Assembly (NCBI RefSeq): GCF_000422825.1
Contig: NZ_AUGU01000014.1
Location: forward strand, 62,001-126,000
Direction: 5' to 3'
DNA from: Nocardioides insulae DSM 17944
GTDB lineage: Bacteria > Actinomycetota > Actinomycetes > Propionibacteriales > Nocardioidaceae
DNA length: 64,000 bases
Shown here piece by piece: positions 53,695 through 62,437 of this stretch. The stretch's first letter is position 1; every line of letters starts with the position of its first letter. Under the pieces are notes generated by a model, which had not been told where the DNA came from, did not search any database, and worked only from the letters and a program-made list of their open reading frames with translations. The translations under genes and the position numbers were made by a program.

Positions 53695-53706
53695 GAGCCT
53701 GCCGGA

Positions 53707-53734
53707 CGATCCGCGGATCGCTCCGCCGGCGGAG
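53707..53734. terminator. Two adjoining 14-bp palindromes between convergent glycosyltransferases
   Basis: CGATCCGCGGATCG (53707-53720) is directly followed by CTCCGCCGGCGGAG (53721-53734). Both are perfect and lie 12 bp after the MptB-like stop. They probably stop transcription from both sides; no T-tract. Confidence 0.6.
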
Positions 53735-53832
53735 CCCCGGCGGACAGCCCCCCGGCCGAGGTGCGGTCGACCGCGCCGACGCGCCCTTCTCGTCCGGCAG
53801 CCGCCCGGCCGGCAGAGCGGTCACCGGCCGGG

Positions 53833-54960
53833 TCAGCCGGACCGGGCCACCAGGTCCGGCAGCGGGGTGGTGACCGAGGCGTGCACATCGAGCATGGAGT
53901 CGATCGTGCGCCGCCACGGGAACTGCTCGGCGCGGGCACGTGCGGCGGCGCGTCTGCGCAGGACGGGCCGGGCGGCGAGGCGGAGGACGGCGTCGGCGAG
54001 CTGTTCCGGTTCGGGCGGGGCCCAGGCACCCGAGGCGTCGTCGACGAGTTCCCGTGCGCCGCCACGATCGGCGGTGACGACCGGCGTACCGCAGGCGAGG
54101 GCCTCGAGGACGGCCAGGCCGAAGGTCTCACCGGGGCACACCGACAGGGCGAGGTCGGCGGCGGCGATCCGCCGGCACAGTTCGGCCCGCTCGGTGAGGT
54201 GACCGTGGAAGTGGATCGGGGCGTCGGCGGCGAGCTGTTCCAGTTCGGCGCGCTGCGGGCCCTGTCCGTAGACGTCGAGCCGGAGCAGTACGCCGCGCCG
54301 GTGCAGGGCCAGCGCGGTCTCGATCGCCAGCTGTGGTGACTTCTCCCGGGAGAGCCGGCCCACGTGCACCAGCCGGAGCACGTCGCCGGCGGGGCGATCC
54401 ATCGGCTGCGGGGTGAACGTGGCCAGGTCGACCCCCAGCGGCACCCGGGTCATCGGGCAGCCGGCGGAGTCGGCGAGCGCCTGGAACTCCGAGCGGGCGT
54501 AGAGCGAGGTCACCACCACGGTGTCGAAGGCGCGCACGAGGATCCGGTTGAGCAGTCCGGCCGACACCTTGGTGGTGGTCTCGAGACCGGTGCGCAGGCT
54601 CATCTGGTCATCGAGCCGCTCGTGCGAGAAGAGCACCGAGCCGACCCGGTTGCGCCGGGCCCAGCGGGTGACCGGGAGCAGGGTGAACTTGTCGCTGAGC
54701 TCCACCGAGGTGGGGCCCCATTCCTCCAGGACGTCGATCACCCGCCAGGGCTCCACGATCAGCCGGTACCCGCCGCCCACCCGCGGAGCGCGCAGCTGGA
54801 CCACCTCCCCGGCGGGCGTGGATTCGCGGAAGTCGACCGGCCCGGGTACGACGAGCAGGCGGTCGTGCTCCTCGGCGTATCCCGCACCGAGGGCGGTGAG
54901 CGCCGTCTTCATGCCGCCCGAGGTGGGTCCGACGAAGTTGGCCAGTTGGGCGATCCGCAC
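53833..54960 (-). CDS. Glycosyltransferase family 4 (GT-B fold)
   Basis: The 375-residue cytosolic or membrane-associated transferase begins VRIAQLANFVGPTSGGMKTAL, the acceptor-side start of actinobacterial GDP-mannose-dependent enzymes. It has a donor-site block with RLVHVGRLSREKSPQLAIE and SVCPGETFGLAVLEALACGTPVV including the EX7E-like motif. It likely adds mannose or glucose to an envelope glycolipid. GTG 54960 is the first start before the conserved N-terminus; longer frames upstream add unconserved Arg-rich sequence. Confidence 0.85.
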   Translation of the reverse strand: MRIAQLANFVGPTSGGMKTALTALGAGYAEEHDRLLVVPGPVDFRESTPAGEVVQLRAPRVGGGYRLIVEPWRVIDVLEEWGPTSVELSDKFTLLPVTRWARRNRVGSVLFSHERLDDQMSLRTGLETTTKVSAGLLNRILVRAFDTVVVTSLYARSEFQALADSAGCPMTRVPLGVDLATFTPQPMDRPAGDVLRLVHVGRLSREKSPQLAIETALALHRRGVLLRLDVYGQGPQRAELEQLAADAPIHFHGHLTERAELCRRIAAADLALSVCPGETFGLAVLEALACGTPVVTADRGGARELVDDASGAWAPPEPEQLADAVLRLAARPVLRRRAAARARAEQFPWRRTIDSMLDVHASVTTPLPDLVARSG

Positions 54961-55109
54961 CTGCGCACCGTGCCGCGACCGGATGAACGGGGCGTGACGC
55001 CGACACGACCGGGGCCTGAAACCGCTCACCGGCGGGTCTGCAACGGGGCACTCTCGGGAACTCTCGGGTGACACCTGTGGACGGGCAGACGGGCCGACCG
55101 CCCGGAGGC

Positions 55110-55124
55110 CACAATGGCGGGGTG
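55110..55124 (+). promoter_or_regulatory. Possible leaderless promoter of the pirin gene
   Basis: CACAAT (55110-55115) lies 6 nt before GTG 55122. A GGAGG at 55104-55108 is too distant (13 nt) for normal Shine-Dalgarno use. Confidence 0.4.
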
Positions 55125-56138
55125 AGCAACACCGAGACCCGCCCCGACGAGATCAGGTGCGAGACGGCCGGGGGTGCCGAGATCGAACTCATCGCTCCGC
55201 GGGAGGTGCCGTTGGGCGGCCCGAGGGCGATGACGGTGCGCCGTACGCTCCCGTCCCGGAGCCGCTCGCTGATCGGAGCCTGGTGCTTCCTGGACCACTA
55301 CGGCCCGGACGACGTGAGCGCCACCGGGGGGATGAAGGTCGCGCCGCACCCGCACACGGGGTTGCAGACGGTGAGCTGGTTGTTCACCGGCGAGGTCGAG
55401 CACCGTGACAGCGCGGGCCACCACGCACGCGTGCGACCCGGAGAGGTCAACCTGATGACCGGCGGCCGGGGCATCAGCCACTCGGAGGTCTCCGACGACG
55501 CCTTCCCCGTCCTGCACGGTGCCCAGTTGTGGGTGGCGCTGCCCGACTCCGCCCGGCACTCCGAGCCCGGGTTCGAGCATCACGTGCCGACCCCGGTGAC
55601 GGGTCCCGGATGGTCGGTCCGGGTGCTCGTGGGGTCGCTGCTGGGGGACACCTCGCCGGTGCACACCTTCACACCGCTGGTGGGGGCGGAGGTGCTGCTG
55701 GACCCCGGCACCTCGCTGGAGGTGCCGGTCGAGCCCGGCTTCGAGCACGGTGTCCTGGTCGACACCGGCGCCCTCACGGTGCACGCCGAGGGCGGCCCGA
55801 CCGCCTCGCCGGTGGGGTCCGACGAGCTCGCCTACCTGCCACCTGGCGCGACCCGGCTCACCTTCGTCGCGGGGGAGCGCTGGACCCGGCTGCTGCTGCT
55901 CGGTGGACGGCCGTTCGGCGAGTCGATCGTGATGTGGTGGAACTTCGTGGGCCGCGACCACGACGAGATCCTCGGCTACCGCCGGGACTGGCAGGACCAG
56001 ATCACCGTCGACGGTGCGGTCGTGTCCGACTCCCAGTTGGTGCGGGCGGGGCGGTACGGCGTCGTGGTCGGCGACCACCTCCCGCCGATCCCCGCACCCC
56101 CGATGCCGCAGGGCGTGCGCCTGCGCGAGCGGCGCTGA
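55122..56138 (+). CDS. Pirin-family cupin protein
   Basis: The 338-residue bicupin has metal-site histidines in PHPHTGLQTVSWLFTGEVEH (key parts PHPHTG and GEVEH). The N-terminal cupin continues through PGEVNLMTGGRGISHSE and AQLWVALP, and the second cupin lies at about 180-280. Pirins act as quercetin dioxygenases or redox-sensitive regulators; which applies here is unknown. Its stop overlaps the next start (TGATG), so it is co-translated with the DNA-repair glycosylase. Confidence 0.88.
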   Translation: MSNTETRPDEIRCETAGGAEIELIAPREVPLGGPRAMTVRRTLPSRSRSLIGAWCFLDHYGPDDVSATGGMKVAPHPHTGLQTVSWLFTGEVEHRDSAGHHARVRPGEVNLMTGGRGISHSEVSDDAFPVLHGAQLWVALPDSARHSEPGFEHHVPTPVTGPGWSVRVLVGSLLGDTSPVHTFTPLVGAEVLLDPGTSLEVPVEPGFEHGVLVDTGALTVHAEGGPTASPVGSDELAYLPPGATRLTFVAGERWTRLLLLGGRPFGESIVMWWNFVGRDHDEILGYRRDWQDQITVDGAVVSDSQLVRAGRYGVVVGDHLPPIPAPPMPQGVRLRERR

Positions 56139-56719
56139 TGAGCGCCCCGGCCGCAGACCTGGTGCGCTGCCCCTGGGCGGGCGGGCCCGGGCCGATGCGC
56201 GACTACCACGACACCGAGTGGGGTGTGCCGGTCCCGGCCGGCACCGGGGACGACACCGGGCGCGAGAGCAGCTACTTCGAACGGCTCACCCTGGAGGCCT
56301 TCCAGTCCGGCCTGTCCTGGTCGACGATCCTGGCCAAGCGACCCGCCTTCCGAGCGGCCTTCGCCGGCTTCGACGCCGACACGGTCGCCGCCTTCACCGA
56401 GAGTGACCGAGCCAGGCTGCTCGCCGACGCCGGCATCGTCCGCAACCGCGCCAAGGTCGAGGCCACCATCGGCAACGCCCGGGCCGTGGTCGCCGTGCGC
56501 GAGCAGGAGGGCCTGGAGGCGCTGATCCGGGGGTTCGCACCCGCCGTCGCACCGCCGTACGACGCCACCGTGACGACCGAGTCGACGGCCCTGTCCAAGG
56601 AGCTCAAGCGCCGCGGGTTCCGCTTCGTCGGACCGACCACGATGCACGCTCTGATGCAGGCGCTGGGACTGTTCGACCCGCACCACCCGGACTGCTTCCG
56701 GGCGGGCGGCCGGGGCTGA
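56138..56719 (+). CDS. tag: DNA-3-methyladenine glycosylase I
   Basis: This 193-residue base-excision repair enzyme removes 3-methyladenine from DNA. It has the Tag landmarks RCPWAGG, YHDTEWGVPV, FERLTLEAFQSGLSWSTILAKR (key parts EAFQSGLSW and TILAKR) and a C-terminal HHPDCF segment. The zinc-binding Cys/His set of Tag is matched by the N-terminal Cys and the terminal HHPDC. Translationally coupled to the pirin gene; the functional link is not obvious. Confidence 0.92.
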   Translation: MSAPAADLVRCPWAGGPGPMRDYHDTEWGVPVPAGTGDDTGRESSYFERLTLEAFQSGLSWSTILAKRPAFRAAFAGFDADTVAAFTESDRARLLADAGIVRNRAKVEATIGNARAVVAVREQEGLEALIRGFAPAVAPPYDATVTTESTALSKELKRRGFRFVGPTTMHALMQALGLFDPHHPDCFRAGGRG

Positions 56720-56730
56720 GGGGCGGCAAC

Positions 56731-56745
56731 TACGCTGTGCGCATG
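56731..56745 (+). promoter_or_regulatory. Leaderless promoter of the ROK regulator
   Basis: TACGCT (56731-56736), GTGCGC, ATG 56743. This selects ATG 56743 over the GTG at 56737. Confidence 0.5.
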
Positions 56746-57867
56746 TCCTCTGCCGGTGAACTCCTCGAGCTGCTTCGCACCGGTCGTGCCACGAGCCTCG
56801 ACGAGCTCGCCGATCTGACCGGACTCTCGGAGGAGCGGGTGGCGCGCCGCCTGGAGCAGCTGACCGCTGCGGGCCTGGTGCTGCCCGGGCAGCTGACCCT
56901 CAACCCCGACGCCGGCGTCGTGCTCGGCGTCGCGGTCGGGCGCAGCCGCAGCCAGCTCGCCGTCTTCGATCTGGCCGGCCGGGAGCTGGCCGGTGACACG
57001 CGTGACCACGTGGTCGGTCTGAGTGCTCCGGAGCTGATGCCCCAGCTGGTCGACCGGCTCACCGCGATGCTGGCCGCCGTCACGCCGCTGCCGGGGCCGG
57101 TGCTCGGGATCGGGATGAGCCTGCCGGGCGCGATCGACCCGGTCCGGCAGGTCGGGTTGGAGAACCCCGCCATGCGGGGCTGGGAGGGGGTCGAGCTCGC
57201 GCCGTACTTCGCCGCGTTCGGCACCGCAGACGGCGTCCCCTTCCAGGTCGCCAACGACGCCGAGGTGCTGGCCCGCTCCGAACTGTTCGGCACCACTCGG
57301 CGTCCGCTCCGCAACGCCCTGGTGGTGAAGGCCTCGACCGGCATCGCCCTCGGCGTGCTCGCCGACGGACGGGTGATCAGTGGTCAGCACGGCCTCGCCG
57401 GCGACATCGGGCACACCCGGGTCGACGTGGCCGGCCAACTGCCCTGTCGCTGCGGTGCTGCTGGATGCCTGGAGACAGTCGCCGCCGGGTGGGCCCTGGT
57501 CAAGCGCCTGGTCGACTCCGGCCTGGAGGCCGGGCACGTCCGCGACCTGGCCGCGGCGGCGCTGGCCGGCGACGGCGTGGCCCGATCGCTCCTGCGCGAG
57601 AGCGGGCGCCAGTTGGGCGACCTGCTCGCCGTGGCGGTCAACCTGCTCAATCCGCAGGCGATCGTGCTGGGCGGTGACATGGCGGCGGCCTTCGACCTCT
57701 ACTCGGCCGGCGTCCGCGAGAGCGTGCTCAGCCGGGCCAGCGCGACGGCCACCCGCGACCTGGTGTTCCTTCCCGCCACGCACGGCGACTCGGCCGGCCT
57801 GGTGGGCTGCGCCGCGCTCGCGCTCGAGTACGCCCTCCACCCCGCCAGGGTCGAAGCGCTGCTCTGA
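56743..57867 (+). CDS. ROK-family protein with N-terminal winged helix (likely repressor)
   Basis: The 374-residue protein combines a DNA-binding winged helix (about 1-55: SLDELADLTGLSEERVARRLEQLTAAGLV, key parts SLDELADLTGLS and RLEQLTAAG) with a ROK sugar-kinase-like domain. That domain has GVAVGRSRSQLAVFDL and the zinc-binding CRCGAAGCLET. The ROK fold usually senses a sugar or related effector. It lies just before the hydroxyproline operon on the same strand and may control it or a sugar locus elsewhere. Confidence 0.85.
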   Translation: MSSAGELLELLRTGRATSLDELADLTGLSEERVARRLEQLTAAGLVLPGQLTLNPDAGVVLGVAVGRSRSQLAVFDLAGRELAGDTRDHVVGLSAPELMPQLVDRLTAMLAAVTPLPGPVLGIGMSLPGAIDPVRQVGLENPAMRGWEGVELAPYFAAFGTADGVPFQVANDAEVLARSELFGTTRRPLRNALVVKASTGIALGVLADGRVISGQHGLAGDIGHTRVDVAGQLPCRCGAAGCLETVAAGWALVKRLVDSGLEAGHVRDLAAAALAGDGVARSLLRESGRQLGDLLAVAVNLLNPQAIVLGGDMAAAFDLYSAGVRESVLSRASATATRDLVFLPATHGDSAGLVGCAALALEYALHPARVEALL

Positions 57868-57932
57868 TCCGGTCGGTCGGCCCGGTCGCTCCGCCCGGTC
57901 GATCGGTGGGAACGGATCGACCGGTGCACCTC

Positions 57933-57961
57933 TTGCCGAGATCAGTGCAATGTCACATAAT
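57933..57961 (+). promoter_or_regulatory. Promoter of the hydroxyproline operon
   Basis: TTGCCG (57933-57938), 17-bp spacer, CATAAT (57956-57961). The -10 region and following TATGATGG are distinctly AT-rich for this genome and could also hold an operator. The leader to ATG 57994 carries an AGGAG. Confidence 0.6.
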
Positions 57962-57993
57962 ATGATGGTCCGCTCGAGATCAGGAGTCACCCA

Positions 57994-58899
57994 ATGAACC
58001 AGTCGGCGCAGCCCTGGCGTGGCGTGTACGTCGCCACCGCCCTTCCCTTCAACGACGACCTGTCCGTCGACTACGACGGCTACGCCGAGCACGTGAGCTG
58101 GCTGGCCGCCAACGGCATGGACGGCGTCTGCCCGAACGGTTCGCTCGGGGAGTACCACACCCTCACCGACGAGGAGCGGGCCCGCGTGGTCCGCACGGCG
58201 GTCGAGGCCGCGCCCGAGGGATTCGGCGTGATGCCGGGCGCTGCGGCGTACGGATCGGGGGAGAGCGTGCGCTGGATCGAGCAGGCCGCCGACGCGGGGG
58301 CCGCCTCGGTGCTGCTGCTCCCGCCCAACGCCTATCGCGCGGACCGTGAGACCGTGATCGACCACTACCGCGCGGCGGCGCAGGTCGGCCTGCCGATCGT
58401 GGCCTACAACAACCCCTACGACACCAAGGTCGACCTCACCCCGGACCTGCTCGCCGAGCTGCACTCCGAGGGCCTGATCGTGGCGATCAAGGAGTTCACC
58501 GGGGATGTGCGCAGGGCCTACGAGATCGCCGAACTGGCGCCCGGGCTGGACCTGCTGATCGGCTCGGACGACGTCACCCTGGAGCTCGGCCTGGCCGGCG
58601 CCGTCGGGTGGATCTCCGGCTACACCAACGCTCTGCCCAACGTGTGCCGCCGGCTCTACGACCTGTCCACCTCCGGTGTCGCGGCCGACCTGGAGGCCGC
58701 GCTGCCGCTCTACCGCGAACTCCACGCGCTGCTGCGCTGGGACTCCAAGACCGAGTTCGTCCAGGCGATCAAGCTCTCCATGGACGTGGCGGGCCGCAAG
58801 GGCGGTGCCTGCCGGCCGCCGCGCCGAGCCCTCTCGCCCGAACTCGTGGAGCGGATCGCGGCGGACACCAAGGCTGTCGTCGCCAAGGGTTACAACTGA
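57994..58899 (+). CDS. DapA-family lyase/deaminase, probable pyrroline-4-hydroxy-2-carboxylate deaminase
   Basis: This 301-residue TIM-barrel aldolase of the DHDPS/NAL family has NGSLGEYHTLTDEER, the catalytic tyrosine in VAYNNPYDTKV and the Schiff-base lysine in VAIKEFTGDVRRA. In hydroxyproline clusters this enzyme deaminates delta1-pyrroline-4-hydroxy-2-carboxylate to 2-oxoglutarate semialdehyde. The assignment rests on the next genes, which form such a pathway. ATG has AGGAG seven bases upstream; it begins the operon. Confidence 0.85.
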   Translation: MNQSAQPWRGVYVATALPFNDDLSVDYDGYAEHVSWLAANGMDGVCPNGSLGEYHTLTDEERARVVRTAVEAAPEGFGVMPGAAAYGSGESVRWIEQAADAGAASVLLLPPNAYRADRETVIDHYRAAAQVGLPIVAYNNPYDTKVDLTPDLLAELHSEGLIVAIKEFTGDVRRAYEIAELAPGLDLLIGSDDVTLELGLAGAVGWISGYTNALPNVCRRLYDLSTSGVAADLEAALPLYRELHALLRWDSKTEFVQAIKLSMDVAGRKGGACRPPRRALSPELVERIAADTKAVVAKGYN

Positions 58900-58902
58900 T
58901 CC

Positions 58903-59868
58903 ATGGAGACCCTCCCCTTCCTGACCGGCTCCGACCTCGCCGCCGCGGTGAGCGGGGCGGAGGCGGTCCGCGCTCTGGAGGCGGCCCTCCAGTCCGGTGA
59001 GGTCGACCCCGAGCAGGACAGTCCGCGACTGTTCTCGCCGGCACCCGGCGGCGAGTTCCTGCTGATGCCCACCGAGGGTGGGACCTGGTCGGGCGTCAAG
59101 GCACTCACCGTCGCGCCGGACAACCCCGGCCGGGGCAAGCCGAAGATCCAGGGCATCTACGCCCTGATCCGCAGCGATGACCTCGCCCCCGTGGTGCTGA
59201 TGGACGGTGTCGAGCTCACCCTGATCCGTACGCCGGCGACCACGGTGCTCGCGGTCGAGCACCTGCTCGGGCTCGGGCCGGTGGCGCCGTCGCCGCTGCC
59301 GGTGGTCGTGTTCGGCACCGGCCCACAGGCCGACCGGCACCTGGCCTACCTGCGCGAGGTCCTCGGTCCGCTCGACGTGACCGTCGTCGGCCGCCGGGCC
59401 GCACCCGCCGAGGCCCTGGCGCAGCGCTGGTCCGAGCGCGGCATACCGACCCGGGTGGGCGACGCCGAGGCCGTTCGTGACGCCGCGCTGGTCGTGTGCG
59501 TCACCTCCTCGAGCGAGCCGCTCTTCGACGCCGACCTGGTGCCCGACGACGCGGTGATCGCGGCGGTCGGTGCCCACGGTCCCGACATCGGGGAACTGCC
59601 GCCGGAACTCGTCCTGCGCAGCGACCTCGTCGTGGAGGGGCGTGCCTCGGCGATGCGCGAGTCCGGCAACCTGCTGCGAGCCCGCCCGGCGGCGGAGTGG
59701 GCCGGCGACCGCGCCCCGGCCAACCTCGCCGATCTCGTCACCGGCCGGATGGCGCGAACGCCCGGCCGGCCCGCCGTCTACACCGGCGTGGGCATGGCCT
59801 GGGAGGACCTCGTCGTGGCCACCGCCGCGGCGCAGCGGCACGGTGTGCTGGAGGCTGGTGTGCGATGA
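58903..59868 (+). CDS. Ornithine cyclodeaminase/mu-crystallin family, probable pyrroline-2-carboxylate reductase
   Basis: The 321-residue protein has the OCD-family Rossmann motif VVVFGTGPQADRHL and the N-terminal dimerisation part (GVKALTVAPDNPGRGKPKIQG, key parts GVKALTVAP and PKIQG). In hydroxyproline loci this family acts as delta1-pyrroline-2-carboxylate reductase, NAD(P)H-dependent, or as a lyase; residues alone do not tell. It starts three bases after the upstream stop and overlaps the next gene (ATGA). Confidence 0.8.
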   Translation: METLPFLTGSDLAAAVSGAEAVRALEAALQSGEVDPEQDSPRLFSPAPGGEFLLMPTEGGTWSGVKALTVAPDNPGRGKPKIQGIYALIRSDDLAPVVLMDGVELTLIRTPATTVLAVEHLLGLGPVAPSPLPVVVFGTGPQADRHLAYLREVLGPLDVTVVGRRAAPAEALAQRWSERGIPTRVGDAEAVRDAALVVCVTSSSEPLFDADLVPDDAVIAAVGAHGPDIGELPPELVLRSDLVVEGRASAMRESGNLLRARPAAEWAGDRAPANLADLVTGRMARTPGRPAVYTGVGMAWEDLVVATAAAQRHGVLEAGVR

Positions 59869-60866
59869 GGACCACACGCGTCATCCACGCCGTCGACTCC
59901 CACACCGAGGGGATGCCCACCAGGGTGATCACCGGAGGGGTCGGGGTCTTCCCGGGAGCCACGATGGCCGAGCGCCGTACCTGGTTCATCGAGCACAACG
60001 ATGACCTGCGCACATTCTTGATGTGCGAGCCGCGAGGGCACTCGTCGATGAGCGGGGCGATCCTCCAGCCCCCGACCCGACCGGACGCCGATTTCGGGGT
60101 GCTCTTCATCGAGGTCTCCGGGTTGCTGCCGATGTGCGGCCACGGCACCATCGGCACCGCCACGGTGCTGGTCGAGACCGGCATGGTCCCGGTGAGTGAA
60201 CCGGTGACGACGGTCCGCCTCGACACCCCCGCGGGCCTGGTCGTCGCCGAGGTCGCCGTCGAGGGCGGCCATGCCACCGGCGTCACCCTGACCAACGTCC
60301 CGTCCTTCGCCTTCGCCCTGGATCAGACGGTGGAGGTGCCGGGCTTGGGCACGGTGGGCTACGACCTGGCCTTCGGGGGCAACTTCTACGCCATCGTCGA
60401 GCTCGACGCCCTCGGCCTGCCCTTCGAGCGCGCGGCCAAGGGACGCCTGCTCGACGCCGGCCTGGCGATCATGTCGGCGATCAACGAGCAACACCTCCCG
60501 GTCCATCCGGCACGCGCGGACATCCGCGGCTGCCACCACGTCTATCTCCAGGCGCCCGGTTCCACGGCACGTCATTCCCGGCACGCGATGGCGATCCATC
60601 CCGGCTGGTTCGACCGGTCCCCGTGCGGCACCGGCACCAGCGCCCGGATGGCCCAACTGCACGCCCGAGGGGAGCTGCCGCTCGACACCGACTTCCTCAA
60701 CGAGTCGTTCATCGGCACCTCGTTCACCGGCCGTCTCGTCGAGACCACCGAGGTGGCCGGCTACCCCGCGGTGATCCCGCGGATCACCGGCCGCGCCTGG
60801 GTGACCGGCACCGCCCAGTACATGCTCGACCCGAGCGACCCGTTCCCGGCCGGTTTCGAGCTCTGA
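59865..60866 (+). CDS. 4-hydroxyproline 2-epimerase (proline racemase family)
   Basis: The 333-residue cofactor-independent epimerase is predicted to convert trans-4-hydroxy-L-proline to cis-4-hydroxy-D-proline. Both catalytic cysteines are present: Cys91 in MCGHGTIG and Cys254 in SPCGTGTSARMA. This fits racemase/epimerase activity rather than the dehydratase branch, in which one Cys is replaced. The start overlaps the upstream stop (ATGA). Selectivity for hydroxyproline over proline is inferred from the neighbours. Confidence 0.9.
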   Translation: MRTTRVIHAVDSHTEGMPTRVITGGVGVFPGATMAERRTWFIEHNDDLRTFLMCEPRGHSSMSGAILQPPTRPDADFGVLFIEVSGLLPMCGHGTIGTATVLVETGMVPVSEPVTTVRLDTPAGLVVAEVAVEGGHATGVTLTNVPSFAFALDQTVEVPGLGTVGYDLAFGGNFYAIVELDALGLPFERAAKGRLLDAGLAIMSAINEQHLPVHPARADIRGCHHVYLQAPGSTARHSRHAMAIHPGWFDRSPCGTGTSARMAQLHARGELPLDTDFLNESFIGTSFTGRLVETTEVAGYPAVIPRITGRAWVTGTAQYMLDPSDPFPAGFEL

Positions 60867-60974
60867 GGGGTCCGCGGACGTGAGGAGCATGAGGTTGTGC
60901 GGATCGTGCCGCCCGCCATCGGGGCGCCGTACCCACGCCCGCCGAGCCCACGGCTGCACGGCGAAGGAGGATCG

Positions 60975-62141
60975 ATGAGGCGCAGCGCCGACGTGGTGGT
61001 GATCGGTGCGGGTGCGGTCGGTGCGGCCGTGGCTTGGTTCGCCACCCGGGCCGGACTCACCGTCCAGGTCCTCGAGCGCGGCCAGATCGCCGGCGGCACC
61101 AGCAGCGCCTGCGAGGGCAACCTGCTGGTCTCGGACAAGGAGGCCGGTCCCGAGCTCGACCTCGCCCTCTACTCCCACGACGTCTGGACCGGCGAGCTCG
61201 ACGAGTACGCCGGGCTGTGGGAGTTCGAGCGCAAGGGCGGCCTGGTCGTGGCCGCGAGCTCCACCGGGGCCGAGGGGCTTCGCGCGCTCGCGGTGCGGCA
61301 GCGGGCGGCGGGCATCGAGGTCACTGACGTCCCGGCCGACCGGATCGCCGACTACGAGCCCTATCTCACCGACGGACTCGCAGCCGCGGCCCACTACCCG
61401 CAGGACTGCCAGGCCCAGCCCATGCTGGTGACCGCGCATCTGCTCCGGATGGCTCGCGAAGCCGGGGCGGGGGTGAGCACGGGCACCACGGTGACGGGGC
61501 TCCTGCGGGACGGCGACCGGGTGGTCGGAGTGCGCACCGACCGCGGCGACCTCACCGCCGGCGCGGTGGTCAACGCCGCCGGCACCTGGGCGGGAGAGGT
61601 GGCCGCACTGGCCGGGGTGCGCGTGCCGGTGATGCCACGACGCGGCTTCGTGCTGGTGACCGAGCCGCTGCCGCCGACCGTGTTCCACAAGGTCTACGCC
61701 GGTGAGTACGTCGCCAGCACCCAGAGCTCGGAGGAGGGGCTGCAGACCTCGACGGTGATCGAGTCGACCGCAGCCGGCACGATCCTGGTCGGATCCTCGC
61801 GGGAGCGGGTGGGCTTCGATCGCACCGTGTCGCTGCCCGCGCTGCGCGAGATCGCGGCCAAGGCCCTGACGCTCTACCCCTCGCTGAAGGACACCTCGGT
61901 GATGCGCAGCTACCTGGGCTTCCGGCCCTACTGCCCAGACCACCTCCCGGTGATCGGGCACGACCCGCGCGCGCCGGGGCTCTGGCATGCCGCAGGTCAC
62001 GAGGGTGCCGGCATCGGGCTCTCGGTCGGCACCGGCAAGCTCCTCGCCCAGGCGCTCAGCGGGGTGGCACCCGATCTCGAACTCACCCCCTTCGCCCCCG
62101 AGCGGTTCGGAGACCAGGTCCTCAGGGAGACGCCGGCATGA
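60975..62141 (+). CDS. D-hydroxyproline dehydrogenase beta subunit (DAO-type flavoprotein)
   Basis: This 388-residue FAD-dependent oxidoreductase has a Rossmann motif VVVIGAGAVGAAVAWFA at its start, ending in the FAD-ribose acidic residue in QVLERG, and VVNAAGTWAG typical of DAO enzymes. The C-terminal FAD block reads HEGAGIGLSVGTGKLLA. It should oxidise cis-4-hydroxy-D-proline in a three-subunit complex with the following two proteins. GAAGGAGG provides a strong ribosome-binding site. It overlaps the next gene (ATGA). Confidence 0.88.
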   Translation: MRRSADVVVIGAGAVGAAVAWFATRAGLTVQVLERGQIAGGTSSACEGNLLVSDKEAGPELDLALYSHDVWTGELDEYAGLWEFERKGGLVVAASSTGAEGLRALAVRQRAAGIEVTDVPADRIADYEPYLTDGLAAAAHYPQDCQAQPMLVTAHLLRMAREAGAGVSTGTTVTGLLRDGDRVVGVRTDRGDLTAGAVVNAAGTWAGEVAALAGVRVPVMPRRGFVLVTEPLPPTVFHKVYAGEYVASTQSSEEGLQTSTVIESTAAGTILVGSSRERVGFDRTVSLPALREIAAKALTLYPSLKDTSVMRSYLGFRPYCPDHLPVIGHDPRAPGLWHAAGHEGAGIGLSVGTGKLLAQALSGVAPDLELTPFAPERFGDQVLRETPA

Positions 62142-62437
62142 ACGACCCGATCGCCATGACCCTGGACGGCCGGACCCTCACCGCCCGGCCCGGCCAGAGC
62201 GTCGGCGCCGCGCTCACCGACGCCGGCGTCCGCTCCTGGCGGACCACGCGGGGCGGGCAGCCGCGCGGGCTCTTCTGCGGGATCGGTGTCTGCTTCGACT
62301 GCCTGATCACCGTCGACGGACGGCCCGGCCAACGGGCCTGCCTGGTGCCGGCCAGGGCCGGCCTCGTACTGGAGACCGCGCCTGCGTCTCCCTCACCCGA
62401 TCCCGGCCACCAGCGGAGAGACGACCGCGATGACTGA
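62138..62437 (+). CDS. D-hydroxyproline dehydrogenase gamma subunit ([2Fe-2S] protein)
   Basis: The 99-residue electron-transfer subunit has one plant-type [2Fe-2S] cluster: FCGIGVCFDC and a fourth cysteine in QRACLVPA. It passes electrons between the two flavin subunits. ATG overlaps the beta-subunit stop, and its own end overlaps the alpha-subunit start by 8 nt. The end of the protein is a short charged tail of no clear function. Confidence 0.87.
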   Translation: MNDPIAMTLDGRTLTARPGQSVGAALTDAGVRSWRTTRGGQPRGLFCGIGVCFDCLITVDGRPGQRACLVPARAGLVLETAPASPSPDPGHQRRDDRDD

